Source: Nemertoderma westbladi
Taxonomy: Eukaryota > Xenacoelomorpha > Nemertodermatida > Nemertodermatidae
NCBI GenBank assembly: GCA_032718475.1
Contig: JAUCBJ010003570.1
Location: 1-48,040 of the forward strand
Direction of reading: 5' to 3'
Length of the DNA: 48,040 bases
This document shows positions 19,390 through 30,151 of the stretch, in pieces; position 1 is the first letter of the stretch; each line of letters starts with the position of its first letter. Below the pieces are notes generated by a model. That model did not search any database, had not been told where the DNA came from, and was given only the letters and a program-made list of their open reading frames with translations. A program made the position numbers and the translations under genes.

Positions 19390-20460
19390 TATTTACGTGC
19401 TCAGATCAGTATACGATGGTTCGACATCATTTGTGTCTACTGTTGACGGTGACACAGAACCATTTGAAGTTTTATGGGGCGTCCTCCAGGGAGACACACT
19501 TGCACCATTCTTGTTCATAATTGTTGTTGACTATGTTCTACGCATGTCCTTAGATCATCATAATGATGATGGGTTGATGATAACTCCACCTACTGGCTCC
19601 AGAAGTCGAGGAAATCCTGCCAAGTACCTAACTGATCTAGACTTTGCTGATGACTTAGGAGTACTCTCAGAATCACTAGAGGGAGCCCAACGGCTCCTCA
19701 GCTCATTAGAACATGCTGCTTCTAGTGTTGGTCTTTTTATTAACTCCAGAAAGACCAAAATTTTGACAGTTAACTTTGAAAGTCCTCAGCAAGTCTCTGA
19801 TCGGATGAGCATAAGCTCAAAAGATGGTATGCTTGAGCATGTGGATGACTTCTGTTACCTGGGATCATGGATCCGGAAGTCAGGTGAGGACCTTCGAATA
19901 CGTAAGGGAAAGACATGGGCAGCCTTGAATAGGCTTTCCAGGATTTGGAAGTCACCAAGAATTAATCGTACACTTAAGGTCCGATTATTTAGAGCAGCAG
20001 TAGTTCCAGTACTCCTCTATGGGAGTCCATGCTGGGCTCTAACAGCTGAGGACACCAAATCTCTGGATGGCACATTCACAAGAATGCTACGCCGGGTTCA
20101 TTGTGTCAAGTACAATGCACACATCTCCAACCAGACACTATTTAACATTGGAGGTGTCTCATTGGTTCACCCAAGCTTGACACTAGAACAAAATCGCCTC
20201 CGCTTTGCAGGACATTGCTTTCGCCGTGAGGACCAGCCAGTGCATAATCTTGTACTTTGGCAGCCTCATGGAGTGAATAAGCATGGTGGAGAGCCCATGA
20301 CTTTCTTGAGACGCATCTTAAAGGACACTGGCCTTGAAGATGCTGATGATCTAGCAAATGTCATGGGTGATAGGGAGTTGTGGCGGTGCAATTTTGTCGA
20401 TAAGCCGGTACAGCATTCTTAAAAATGCAGCTGCAATCCAGCATGCCGATCCTAGTAGTA
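19390..20460 (+). pseudogene. LINE-2 reverse transcriptase C-terminal part and 3' end
   Basis: The frame 19316-20422 is open. From about 19396 it shows VLQGDTLAPFLFI and LDFADDLG (catalytic Asp pair), then the thumb and C-terminal region with LGSWIRKSG, YGSPCWAL, LDGTFTRMLRR and RLRFAGHCFRRED. Endonuclease and fingers are missing, so the copy is 5'-truncated or is the other half of the 14246-14820 piece. The element ends near 20455 with GATCCTAGTAGTAGTAGTA, a short TAG repeat shared with the copies at 25785 and 45254. The reading frame survives, but the copy cannot be functional alone. Confidence 0.85.
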
Positions 20461-21174
20461 GTAGTAACCATGTGGGCCTATGTTATGGGATCCTAAAGAG
20501 ATGGGTAAGTACCTGGAGGAATAGAGAGTGGTTGACTTACGGAGCAGGATTAAACGTTGGGAGTAAGAGTGGCGCCCAATCATCCTTACAGTTAAAAGCC
20601 AAGAAAGAGGGTTGCCTCCGGGTTGACTAATTTCTGATATGTTTACTCATCTAGGGTTGACTAATTAAGAAATTAATGGTACATTTTTGCCTAATATTAA
20701 ATATTTACATTTATTATTTATCATTTACACCGCTGAGGCGAGATCTTTAATATTTTAATAAAAACTACTATCCTCACCTCCGCTTCCTTCTATTTGTCTC
20801 GACTATCTCAGATCCAATCATATGATCGTGAACTATTCTAGTGCAAACGACTTTACGATGCCCTGGCCCTTTCCATGTTGGCTAAACATAATTTTTAAAT
20901 TATTATAATATAAAATTCAACCACTGACTCAATTTAAAAGCATTGGCGTAGTTAACTGCAAAAACGGCGGTGATATTACATTTATCTTGGTGAAACGGTG
21001 ATTACAGCTAGCTGGTAAACGGTCCTATTAGACCTACAGTTAAGTAACTGGTAAAGCTAAGATAGTAGGCCTACTGCCTACTCTCTAATATGGAAATGGC
21101 AAGATTGACATGTTAGGCCTACCGCAATATGCCGCAATAATTATATAGCTGCAGTTATTGGGATCTATTATTAC
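20461..21174. other. Intergenic or intronic, no gene recognised
   Basis: AT-rich sequence. If 21175-21243 is a first exon read on the minus strand, this stretch would be its intron. No second exon with matching phase was found here. Confidence 0.35.
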
Positions 21175-21243
21175 CTTGTATGGAGAGGAGGATTTCACCT
21201 CTGGTATTTCGAAGCTACAATTTAACTCGGTATTAATATCCAT
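21175..21243 (-). CDS. Possible first coding exon
   Basis: ATG 21243 (context GGAAAATGG, favourable) opens 23 codons, MDINTELNCSFEIPEVKSS and four more, ending exactly at AAG|GTAATA, a near-consensus 5' splice site at 21174. The upstream sequence is AT-rich. It could be the first exon of the minus-strand repeat-protein gene at 10738-13887 (some 7 kb downstream, the space being filled by LINEs) or of another gene. The exon ends in phase 0, and the candidate internal acceptor at about 13833 needs phase 2, so at least one more exon would be required. Confidence 0.3.
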
Positions 21244-22785
21244 TTTCCTTCGGTGTATTTATTTTATAACTTCGTTGCTTTTAAAATGTAGAAACTTTAC
21301 TAATTTCTTGCCTTAAGAGAAAGTGAAACTAAATCGCTGGATGATTCCAGAAACGTCGTCATTGCTCCTTCAAATTCGATAACAGCCAATCACAAACGGT
21401 TGGCAAAATCAGTGTTCAACCATTCATCCGATCACCCTTATAATGATGTCATTGGATATATTAATAAAATAAATTGGTTTGCATTGAACTTTATTTTAGT
21501 AAGCATATAATAGGACAAACAATAATAGGCACAAATTGATTGAAAAAGAAGAAATATATAACACGTTTATGAGTAGACATATATTAGTTATTATTATTCT
21601 TATTGTCAAAGTTGACTGTTATTGGTTGATCATAATAATGTATACCGTAGTAGTACTGTACCTACTGACATAAATAAAACGTTGTAGTACATAAGTACGT
21701 ATTTACTATATACGTATTTAATTAATACACAAATTAAATTTAGTTGTTATAACAACTATATTTGCATATGGGGAACAATTCAAAACTAAATTTAAATATT
21801 AATAAAATAAAAGCCAAAACACAAAATAAGAAGAAAACATTGCGTGTCATCGAATTACTGTTAATTGTGTATATATGTAATCTATCGCAATTATAAATCC
21901 TAAATCGTGACCCCTTCCTTACCACAGCTTCTAAAGGGTACAGAATGTTTCATAATCGTTGCTGTCTACATATCAGCTCAATACAAGAGGGGAGGGGGAG
22001 ACACAACAAATAACATCACAGTTTAGTGAGACATCATGATATATTGACTGGGTGAAACTTAAGAAAAGGACAAAATATGCTAAAAATGTGTTACCCACCA
22101 CACGACCCCCGCCCCCACACACCCACCACTCCCTTTCAAACACATAAACAAATCTTTGAAACCAATTTTTTAAATAGCTTATATGCACCAACGAAATGCA
22201 CATTCCTTATAGAAAATAATAAAAAATGTTACCAAATTATAATATTACTAAACATAAATTGTCTCTAACTACTATTTCTACTTTCTTAAAATCTTTATTA
22301 AATAACTAATTTAATGCCGTATCTATTAAATACAACTTTCGTATTCAAGTAAATCTCGATCAAAAAGTAAACGAACAAAAATTAAGCGAAAATGTCAATG
22401 TCAAAAACACGGAACTGCCAAGAGAAAACAAAACTAAGCAATAATTTATCATAAAGCTATTAAAGCAGATTCATACTAATGATTTATACTATAACCGGTT
22501 TCTGGGGCTAGGCTAAACTGTAAGCCATTACCGAACTGTTATAATTGTATTAGGAACGCTTTCCAGAAGTAGTTGTGGATATGTGCTTGCGGGTCAGAGG
22601 CTAGTAATTAATTATGCCTGAGAAAGTATTGTAAAAACACAAGCGCATTTGGAGGGGGCGTCCCCCTGCTATGGTGTTTCATTGTTATGCTGTACAAAGG
22701 CGTCGTGACTTTGTAAGAAATCAACAATTGCAAATATGTCGTTTGATAACTACAAGAATATAATATAAATACTGAATTTATTGCA
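21244..22785. other. AT-rich intergenic region, no gene recognised
   Basis: There are only short frames, and no domain is visible. 21955-22135 has purine-rich minus-strand sequence (complement CCCCCGCCCCCACACACCC). Confidence 0.4.
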
Positions 22786-22789
22786 GATT

Positions 22790-22925
22790 TCCACCGGTGT
22801 AACAGCAGATCCTGTCCCGTCAGAATCGGTACCCCTGGAACTAGCGAACTGAATCCCCCCCCCCCCCCCCCCCCCCGTACTTAATCGGCGAGGGGGACAG
22901 ATTCTGATGTTACACCGGTATGGAG
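22790..22925. repeat. Imperfect inverted repeat around a C-tract
   Basis: CCACCGGTGTAACAGCAGATCCTGTCCC on the left pairs with GGGGGACAGATTCTGATGTTACACCGGT on the right. A run of about 20 C (22856-22876) lies in the loop. Gaps aside, arm identity is about 85%. It may be a small MITE-like element. Confidence 0.6.
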
Positions 22926-23077
22926 TCCCAGGAAACACGCAGGCCACAACTCGAAAATTTATGTAACATGACGGAGTAATATTTGGGTACTTTAATGTAA
23001 ATAAATTATATATTTGACGCGTGTTACGTTAGCCACTGTCAATCGAATTGCGAATTGTTTCCGTTTCAATATTTAGT

Positions 23078-23294
23078 TCATGGATTTTCAATAACATATA
23101 TAAACTCAAACATATCCGGCAAAGGATCGGTGTCTGTGCATTCCATAACGATCATAACAAGGCCGTCGATAGAGTCGAATTCTAGAGCGACGCCATCAGC
23201 ATTGGGGTCTCCCTTGCCGTTGAATTCGAGGACCTCAGTGTCTTCTCTAACTTCGTAAATTTTAACCCCGGGGTCTTTTGGGGAAACTACAGCC
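23078..23294 (-). CDS. Terminal exon of an unidentified host gene
   Basis: The 3' splice site TTTTCATTTTCATTGCAG borders an open exon from 23294 to the TGA at 23080-23078. It encodes about 71 residues with normal, non-repetitive composition: acidic, with alternating hydrophobic residues (VKIYEVREDTEVLEF, GLVMIVMECTD), suggesting a beta-rich domain. No family is recognised. The upstream exons should lie to the right on the minus strand but were not found among the repeats. The combination of good acceptor, balanced amino-acid use and clean stop makes a true exon likely. Confidence 0.5.
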
Positions 23295-23359
23295 CTGCAA
23301 TGAAAATGAAAAGAATATATATAATTTTTTAATGTTTTAACATCCATAGATTGTATTTT

Positions 23360-23537
23360 TTATTAAATAATTTAAACAGGACTTAGGATGATCCTACTCT
23401 GTAGCAAATGGAGCTGAAAAATGAATTCGCCACCAGCGGGGATCGAACTCGCGTCTCCCACAGGTGGCGAATATATTTTTTCCGCTCCATTTGCTATAGA
23501 GTTGGATCATCCTGTCCTGTTTAAATTACTTAATAAC
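23360..23537. repeat. Foldback element with tRNA B-box loop
   Basis: Arms 23360-23433 and 23464-23537 are inverted copies (74 bp, nearly 90% identical), ending in GAATTCGCCAC / GTGGCGAATA. The 30-bp loop 23434-23463 reads on the minus strand GCGAGTTCGATCCCCGC, an RNA polymerase III B box as in tRNA genes and SINEs. Transcripts from either strand would fold into a long hairpin. Confidence 0.8.
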
Positions 23538-23756
23538 ATTTTTTTTGAAGATACACCCTTAGACCCAGGGTAAATTGAATTCTCAATATTTCAATAAAAT
23601 TACGGATGTTAAAATATATACAGTGTAGTCACATTAAAACAATAAAATTTCATGCCGAGCTTACTTTTTATTTATTGACAGTACTCTCTCATATTCTAAA
23701 AGTATAATATCAAAATTATACAAGAATGGAATAATTTTTGGGCTCGTTAAAGCCAA

Positions 23757-24495
23757 GGAATGCCTGTTCACCACCATGGGTGATCTTCCACAGTAAACCC
23801 TTCCACTCTGTTTCCTAAAGGAACACCTGTTCACCCCCCATGGGTGATCTTCCACCGTAAACCCTTCCACTCTGTTTCCAAAAGGAATGCCTGTTCACCA
23901 TCATGGGCAATCTTCCACAGTAAACCCATCCACTCCGTTTCCCAAATGAATGTATGTTCACCATCATGGCATGGGTGGTCTTATTCCACAGTAAACCCTT
24001 CCACTATGTTTCCTAAAGGAATGCCTGTTCACCACCATGGGTGATCTTCCACAGTAGACCCTTCCACTCGGTTTCCTAAAGGAATGCCTGTTCACCACCA
24101 TGGGTGATCTTCCACAGTAAACCCTTCCACTCTGTTTCCTAAAGGAATGCCTGTTCACCACCATGGGTGATCTTCCACAGTAAACCCTTCCACTCTGTTT
24201 CCTAAAGGAATACCTGTTCACCACCATGGGTGATCTTCCACAGTAAAGCCTTCCACTCTGTTTCCTAAAGGAACACCTGTTCACCCCCCATGGGTGATCT
24301 TCCACAGTAAACCCTTCCACTCTGTTTCCAAAGGAATGTCTGTTCACCATCATTGGCGATCTTCCACAGTAAACCCATCCACTCTGTTTCCCAAATGAAT
24401 GTATGTTCACCATCATGGCATGGGTGGTCTTCTTCCACAGCAAACCCTTCGACTCTGTTTCCTAAAGAAATGCCTGTTCATCACCACGGGTTATC
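23757..24495. repeat. 63-bp tandem repeat, about 12 units
   Basis: The unit starts GAATGCCTGTTCACCACCATGG, continues GTGATCTTCCACAGTAAACCC and ends TTCCACTCTGTTTCCTAAAG. Units that read CACCATCATGGCATGGG recur at about 23950 and 24400, so a block of several units was itself duplicated. The length of 63 keeps a minus-strand frame open with a 21-residue repeat (HSFRKQSGRVYCGRSPMVVNR). Confidence 0.9.
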
Positions 24496-24814
24496 TTCCA
24501 CAGTAAACAAGTTACAACGGTTCCCATTTATCGAACTGTTAAGGATGAAAGCCAAGGTTAGGCGGTTTGGTTAGGCCAAGGTTTGCGGTGTTTCGACCTA
24601 CAGTCGATTGCGTTGACACGCGATATTTTTCATGGTTAGGGGTATATCACCAGAAACCCGATGAGTTGACTTACAGTAATGTAACAAACATTTTATATAC
24701 CCGTAAGTTTTTTGGTTTACCAGTGAACAGTATTTTCGAATGCGTCCACAGCGATTCCAATTAAGGGGAGTTTTGACCTCAATTTTGGTCCAAATTTCTT
24801 GAAAACAACTCGAC

Positions 24815-24985
24815 TCTACAAAAGTTATCTTATCGAATATTTAATTAGCCCTATTTAATTAATTTAAATTTGATTTTAATCAATTAATTTAATTAATTAA
24901 TTATCATATTTTAAAAAATTGGCTAATTAGAAAAAATGGTAATTTTATCAAAATTCCATAAGATAACTTTTAAAGAGCTTCCAAA
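24815..24985. repeat. AT-rich inverted repeat
   Basis: AAAAGTTATCTTATCGAAT on the left is mirrored by CATAAGATAACTTTTAAAG on the right, with TTAATTAA-type palindromes between. It is probably a small MITE-like element. Confidence 0.6.
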
Positions 24986-25242
24986 GCTCGTTCGAATGAG
25001 CCATAAATGAAGAAAATTAGTTAAAAAATGACGGAGGAGTAGTTATTTGAAAATGAAAAATGTTATTCCGAGAAAATGCGATTCAAAGTTTAAACCGTCC
25101 CGCCAAAAGTGGCTGTCTGTGTTCTGGTTGGTTAATTATTTCTGATATGAAGGATGCACATCAAAGACCTAAGATTTTTATTACGGGGGCTTTTGGGGTC
25201 GCTGATTCCATTTTCGATGTCAGTTTTAATGTTTGGTGGAAT

Positions 25243-25265
25243 ATAGTCTGTCTGTCTGTCTGTCG
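25243..25265. repeat. (TCTG)n microsatellite
   Basis: About five TCTG units follow in a row in an otherwise gene-free stretch (24496-25784). The following TATAACTCGAGAACTAAAG looks like a dispersed repeat. No coding sequence is visible. Confidence 0.6.
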
Positions 25266-25429
25266 GTTTTCTGTCTTTCTTAAAATTTGATGGACAGACC
25301 GACATACGGAAAAACAGTTATAACTCGAGAACTAAAGCAGGTCTCACTAAGCGGTTTTCAGATTTGTAATCCTCTTTAAATTCTGCTCTAGACGAAATAA
25401 AGAAACAAGAATTTCAAAATTTGAGCAAA

Positions 25430-25458
25430 GGGGGGGTATACCCCCCCCCCCCCCCCCT
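25430..25458. repeat. G-run/TATA/C-run palindrome
   Basis: Seven G, then TATA, then eighteen C. It is a perfect inverted repeat of at least 7+7 around TATA and may form hairpins or G-quadruplex structures. Confidence 0.9.
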
Positions 25459-25784
25459 TAAGTATCTCTGCCTTACTCAATGTTAAATAAATAATTTTCT
25501 GGAACGTGAATTTTTATAAAACTAAGTGTAAAGTTTATTATCTATTTTGATCCACTTTCAAATTTATCACACCTTTTCATTTTTTCATGCGCATTTACCA
25601 TATAATGTTACAATTTTGAAACAAAATCAAATGTGTAATGAAAAGTGCATTTATTAACAGTCATAGTCGTAGTAGCCTTATTTGCCTTAACCACGTTCGT
25701 TTTGTAAAACTAACAACTCCTTTGACTGTAATGTAAAGTGTACTTTACAGACAAGTGTGTAGAAGTTAGGCCTATTACCTACTA
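25459..25784. other. Intergenic, nothing recognised
   Basis: AT-rich unique sequence with no repeat or frame of note. Confidence 0.4.
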
Positions 25785-26365
25785 CCCCCACAACTACTAT
25801 CGGCATGCTGCATTCAGCTGCATTATATATATTACATATATATCAAGAATGCTGTGTCGGCCGTACACAAAATTGCGCCGCCACAACTCCCTATCACCCA
25901 TGACAATTGCTAGATCATTCGCATCTTCAAGGCCAGTGCCCTTTAAAGAGGTTTCTCAAAAGGTTATGGGCTTTCAACCATGCTTATAAAATTATGCACT
26001 GGCTGGTCCGCACGGCGAAAGCAATGTCCTACAAAGCGGAGGCGACTCCGTTAAAGTGTCAAGCTTGGGTGAACCAATGAGACACCTCCAATGTTAATTG
26101 TACTTGACACAATGAACACGGCGCAGCTTACTTGTGAAAGTTCCATCCGAGATTTGCTATCCTTAGATCTGCAGTTAGAGCCCAGCATGGATTCCCATGT
26201 AAGAGTACTGGACGGGTACTACATAGCTGCCCTAAATAATCGAATCTTGAGATTTCGTTTTACACTATGGAACTTACAAATAGTGACAGACCCTATCAAT
26301 GCAACCCCTTACGTATTTCATGGTCTTTAACTGACTTTCTGATCCATGATCCCAAATTTCAAAAG
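25785..26365 (-). pseudogene. LINE-2 3' fragment
   Basis: The reverse complement matches the 3' part of the LINE at 19850-20455, though scrambled by deletions. The family end GCATGCCGAT...GTAGT lies at 25785-25810. GATCATTCGCATCTTCAAGGCCAGTG corresponds to the GLEDADDL segment, and the far end carries ATCCATGATCCC. There are multiple frameshifts. Confidence 0.8.
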
Positions 26366-26409
26366 TCAACCACGTGTGATATTGTATTATGGGATGGTGT
26401 ATTATTGGA

Positions 26410-26562
26410 CTGATTAGTATGTATTGTATAGGTTAGGTAGGTATGATATAGTAGTATCTTGTTAGCACCTAGGGTGTTAACAATACATACTGATTAGTAT
26501 GTATTGTATAGGTTAGGTAGGTATGATATAGTAGTATCTTGTTAGCACCTAGGGTGTGAACC
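26410..26562 (-). repeat. 80-bp tandem duplication, possible LTR ends
   Basis: Units start at 26410 and 26490 (CTGATTAGTATGTATTGTATAGG) and are virtually identical. On the minus strand each begins TGTT(A/C)ACACCCTAGGTGCTAACA, a palindrome of the same design as the TGTTAGCG...CGCTAACA start of LTR A/B/C. It lies directly after the truncated BEL polymerase (minus direction), so it may be the duplicated start of that element's 3' LTR. Confidence 0.55.
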
Positions 26563-26579
26563 TTACCTGGGACTGAACA

Positions 26580-27560
26580 AAGCCTTTGAGGCGGCCAATG
26601 AAACTTTTATCCCTTCAGGAGATTCGACCCTTAAGGGCTGGTAAAGAGTCTTCCCACTTCATCCATTTCTTTAACAGTTCTCCCTTAAGTGCATCATCCC
26701 AAGAGTCGTTTTCAAGCCACATTTGTTGAACTAGACTACGAGCAACTAGGATTACAAGACTAATAAATCCCAACGGATTGAAATACGTGCTCAGAATCCT
26801 CAGGCAAATCCTCTTAGTTTGAAAAGGATCATCGCATTGTTTTAATTGGAAGAATAAAATATTCCCCTAAGTATCCCACTTTAATCCGAGGGTTTTCGTT
26901 TCTGGGAGGTCGTCTTTAATGAGGTCGAGATCTTTATCACCACGTTCTTCTTCTGGGATCGCCTCCAGAAAGTCAAGGGAGTTGCTGGTAAATTTAGTTA
27001 ACCGGAATCCACCACATTGAAGACACTCTACCGTTCCCTTGGCAACCTTGATTGCTTCTTCCACCGTAGGCAAGGATTTGAGGTTGTTGTCCATGTAGAT
27101 GTCGCGTTTGATGTTATTGATGACCGCTTTGGGGAAGGCGTCTCAATTTTCGACAGCAGTGGTACACACTACCGAACAAGCGTTAGATGGACTAGAGATA
27201 ATGCCGAAGGCCTGGACAGTCATCCAGTACTCTACCAGTTCTTTATAAAATTCTCCTTCCAGCCACCATAAGAACCTTAACCTATCTCGGTCTCGTTACA
27301 ATGCTTTCACTTGTAGAAACATGCTTTCAATGTCGGAGGCAAGGCGATGGAATACTGCCGGAGTTGTTGTAATATTCCCAACAGCGATTGGAGTAAGTTG
27401 GGTCCCGGCAATAATTCTGAGTTCAGGGATTGTCCTTTATATATCGTGGCACCGTCGAACACTACCCGGACTTCATTGGGTATGCCGGGTTTGGGAACGT
27501 AATGGTGAGTTAGATAATAAATCTCTCCGTTATGGGTGTTTCTATGGGAACTCGCTCCAC
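26580..27560 (-). pseudogene. BEL/Pao reverse transcriptase pseudogene
   Basis: In the minus direction the frames show YYLTHHYVPKPG, VRVVFDGATIYKGQSLN, LLPGPNLLQSLLG, LRFLWWLEGE, FGIISSPSNA, then the active-site block YMDNNLKSLPTVEEA, LGLKWDT, FNPLGFIS, and the connection domain WLENDSWDDALKGELLKKW. This order is specific to BEL/Pao. The catalytic YVDD has become YMDN (second Asp lost), there are in-frame stops (for example directly after LGLKWDT), and several frame changes occur. It is non-functional. Confidence 0.85.
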
Positions 27561-27869
27561 GTATCGCTTATCGATGAACTTCTTCAATTGGGTCTTGTAC
27601 ATTTCATTAGCTTTATCATTCAAAGATAAGTGTCAGTACAGTTGTTCGATTCTTTTGATGGCTAATGGTCAATTATTGATGAAGCTGGGCTCTTGTCTCC
27701 AGAAAGGTAAACCGATCTCGTAATGACCCTCCTTCTTGATATAATGAGTAGTCATCACTTGGATTTGTTTAGCTCTCTCCTCCTCTACGGATAGAGCTCT
27801 ATCTTAAGAGTTAGGTTCCACAGCCTCTTGGGTAAAGAATCATACTGCATGTTCATCTCTCAGTTTAGA

Positions 27870-28690
27870 ATTATATCACTCCACTACCTCGTTTAGCTCG
27901 TCATCCTCATAGGCCAACAACTCGTTGTTCTTTTGTATTAAATGACACAGTTCGGTTTGTTTTATCCAGGTTTGATTCTCGGGGAGGGGCTCAATAGTAT
28001 TGACCTCATCATACAATACCTGAATGTCATCGTTATCTGAGGAGCATGGAATTTCCTCAGCTGAGATAACCTCATCGTTTACGGCTTCCACACTATCACA
28101 TACCTGATTAATGTGTTCGTTTTCCATTCTTTCTCTGAGAGTGCGCCTGGATGGTCCCATGAAGTACCAACCTACTCTGGTCTGTCCCGCGTAAGTTTGT
28201 AGAGGTCGCGGTTTAGAAGGTCACTTCTCAAGTGTCTCTAGCGCTTCATACGCATTCTGTCCGAGTAGCATCTGGACTCCAGGATAGTTAGTCTTAAATC
28301 TGGGGACTCTATACTGCTGGGCAAAGCTGACCTTGTCCGAGTTCTAAGGTTCCCCCTGACTGGTGGCAAAGTTCTTAATAGCTACCATCTTGATATTAGG
28401 TTTAAGATTAGTTATCTTTTGTTGGACTGTGTTCTGTATACGAGTTCTTTCTTCGGGCTTCTTACTAGGAATCCTCTTGGGTGATGAAAGTCTTAAGTTG
28501 TTCTCCTTTGTTGTTATTAGGCAGAACCTTGGGTTTTCCCATGTCCTTACCTTTATTTGTATAATAGACATCAGCAGTGTCTTGTCCGCTGTCCTCATCA
28601 TATGAGGTTTGACTCTCATACTCTGTGGAACATACAGGAGTTACCTTTCTCTTAGTAACTGGTTTCTCGCTTACCTTAGTTTCAGGAGTC
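27870..28690 (-). pseudogene. BEL/Pao protease-linker region pseudogene
   Basis: Short frames on the minus strand include VPRFKTNYPGVQMLLGQNAYEALETLE near 28300-28230 and GWYFMGPSRRTLRERMENEH near 28180-28110, which match the end of the BEL protease. An acidic linker follows (28160-27876). The DSG active site was not found, so that part is lost or mutated beyond recognition. Confidence 0.55.
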
Positions 28691-28699
28691 TTCTCTCTA

Positions 28700-29700
28700 G
28701 ACTATTTAATTAACTGTAATCTTACCTCTCCTGTTAGGAAAGACTTAATGTCCGCCAGATCTCTCTTATGCTGGTCCTCAAAGTATAAAACCTTTTTGTC
28801 CCAACGAGTACCTACTCCCCCCTTTGGCAAAGATGCTGCTACAGCTCCTACTACCATAGAACTTTGGTACTTGTGAGATTTACCTAACCAGTCTAACTGT
28901 CTACAGATATCCTGAACCTCATTAGAAAACTTTATGATTCCATTTCTAGGGAATCTCTGGGGCACTACTAATTTTGCATACAAGTATCTAGCTATGTTAG
29001 TCCTATTACCATACCTGATATTGAGTGTATCCCAAACTTGTCTTAATCCGACAGATGTCTGATGAACTTTAACACCATCCAAGCACCTTCCAAGGACCTT
29101 CCAAGCACTCAATGAGGAATCGTAACTTTGCTCCATTCGATAATAGAGAGTTTTGTAAGTTGTCCTTATAATATTAGCCACTTCATCTCATCTCCATTAA
29201 ACATGACAACCTCTTTCACCTTTACGGCTTGATGGGCTTCCGTTCTAGCCATCTGACGCGTAAAACTCTCCTGAGCCATCGTATTATTCAATATCGAATT
29301 ATCCGAATATATATTTCTTGGATCATTGTCAGGCACATATGGCACATCATTATAAGTTGGTCTATTAATATAATTAGTATGGTTTGCTATAGGAGTTTCC
29401 ACTTCACTAGCAGTATAGATGCATGTAGGCTCTACACCTTGAGCATGATATGATTCAGACCTAAGATGCTTAAATGAAGTTACAGGGGGTGGTGGTATAC
29501 CCTTTTATATATTTACTAATTTATCACTTTCTAGAGCAATACATTGCTGTACTTCTTGCAACTCAATTTTATTATCTCGTACTGTTCCCTTCAATGAGTT
29601 AACAGCACCTTCCAAATCCCTCAACTGATCCACAGTTTTAGTTTTGGATTGGGGTAACTGCCAGAGAAGGTCGCACTTCACCGCTCCACTCCACCCAAAA
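28700..29700 (-). pseudogene. BEL/Pao gag pseudogene (DUF1759-like)
   Basis: The frame 29181-28702 encodes YRMEQSYDSSLSAWKVLGRC...GLRQVWDTLNIRYGNR, the typical DUF1759 gag core. 29402-29166 supplies the preceding segment, and 29690-29520 supplies a heptad-like N-terminal helix (DQLRDLEGAVNSLKGTVRDNK). Frames differ and one TAA follows KLVNI. Once the particle protein of the decayed element. Confidence 0.75.
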
Positions 29701-29789
29701 AAAAAGGGACGTTAAATTCAATTCCATATTAACAATACATATATAATACGCACTGCATTAAAGAAAAAAAAATGTAATTTAAAATATGA

Positions 29790-30151
29790 AATTATAATTT
29801 GAATGTAACACGCTTATTTATTTTTACATGAGTTTCATTTTTAGCCTCACTTTCTATAACTGGTTTCACCCGGTCTAGAGAAATTACCTCGGGTGTATTG
29901 TGTCGTTGAATGGTGACGGTTTTGTCACCCAATTGTATTACTGGGTATGGTCCGAGATAGCAAGGTTTCAGTGATCCACGTTTAATGGGGTCTCTCAACC
30001 AAATCTGCTTCGCATATTTCAGTGAAGTCGGAACATAGGATTTAGATTTATGAACTCTTACTGGTGGAATGAAAGAATCAACTTTATTATAGAGCTTAGA
30101 AACGAAGTCTGGCAAATCGGTTAATTTCTCATGTTCGAAGAATTGTCCGGG
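29790..30151 (-). pseudogene. Gypsy-type integrase C-terminal fragment
   Basis: About 119 codons on the minus strand end with HVKINKRVTFKL. WLRDPIKRGSLKPCYLGPYPVI and VISLDRVKPVIE are the hallmark of the Ty3/Gypsy integrase C-terminus (chromatin or DNA binding). The frame is open right up to 30151, where a hAT-like end begins. The rest of the polymerase is gone. Confidence 0.75.

Larger units (their letters stand above)
26563..29700 (-). mobile_element. BEL/Pao element, decayed (gag-protease-RT)
   Basis: The minus strand carries, from right to left, a DUF1759-type gag, a protease/linker region and the BEL-type reverse transcriptase, all broken by frameshifts and stops. RNase H and integrase are absent. 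The element is distinct in sequence from the one at 3640-9507. It abuts a Gypsy integrase tail on the right. Confidence 0.75.

Noticed and set aside
23757-24495. CRISPR-like array
   Set aside because: Head-to-tail 63-bp units without distinct spacers in a eukaryotic sequence.
29792-30115. Integrase tail as part of the neighbouring BEL element
   Set aside because: BEL integrases end in a different domain (DUF5641 type); the WLRDP...GPYPV...DRVKP pattern is Gypsy-like.
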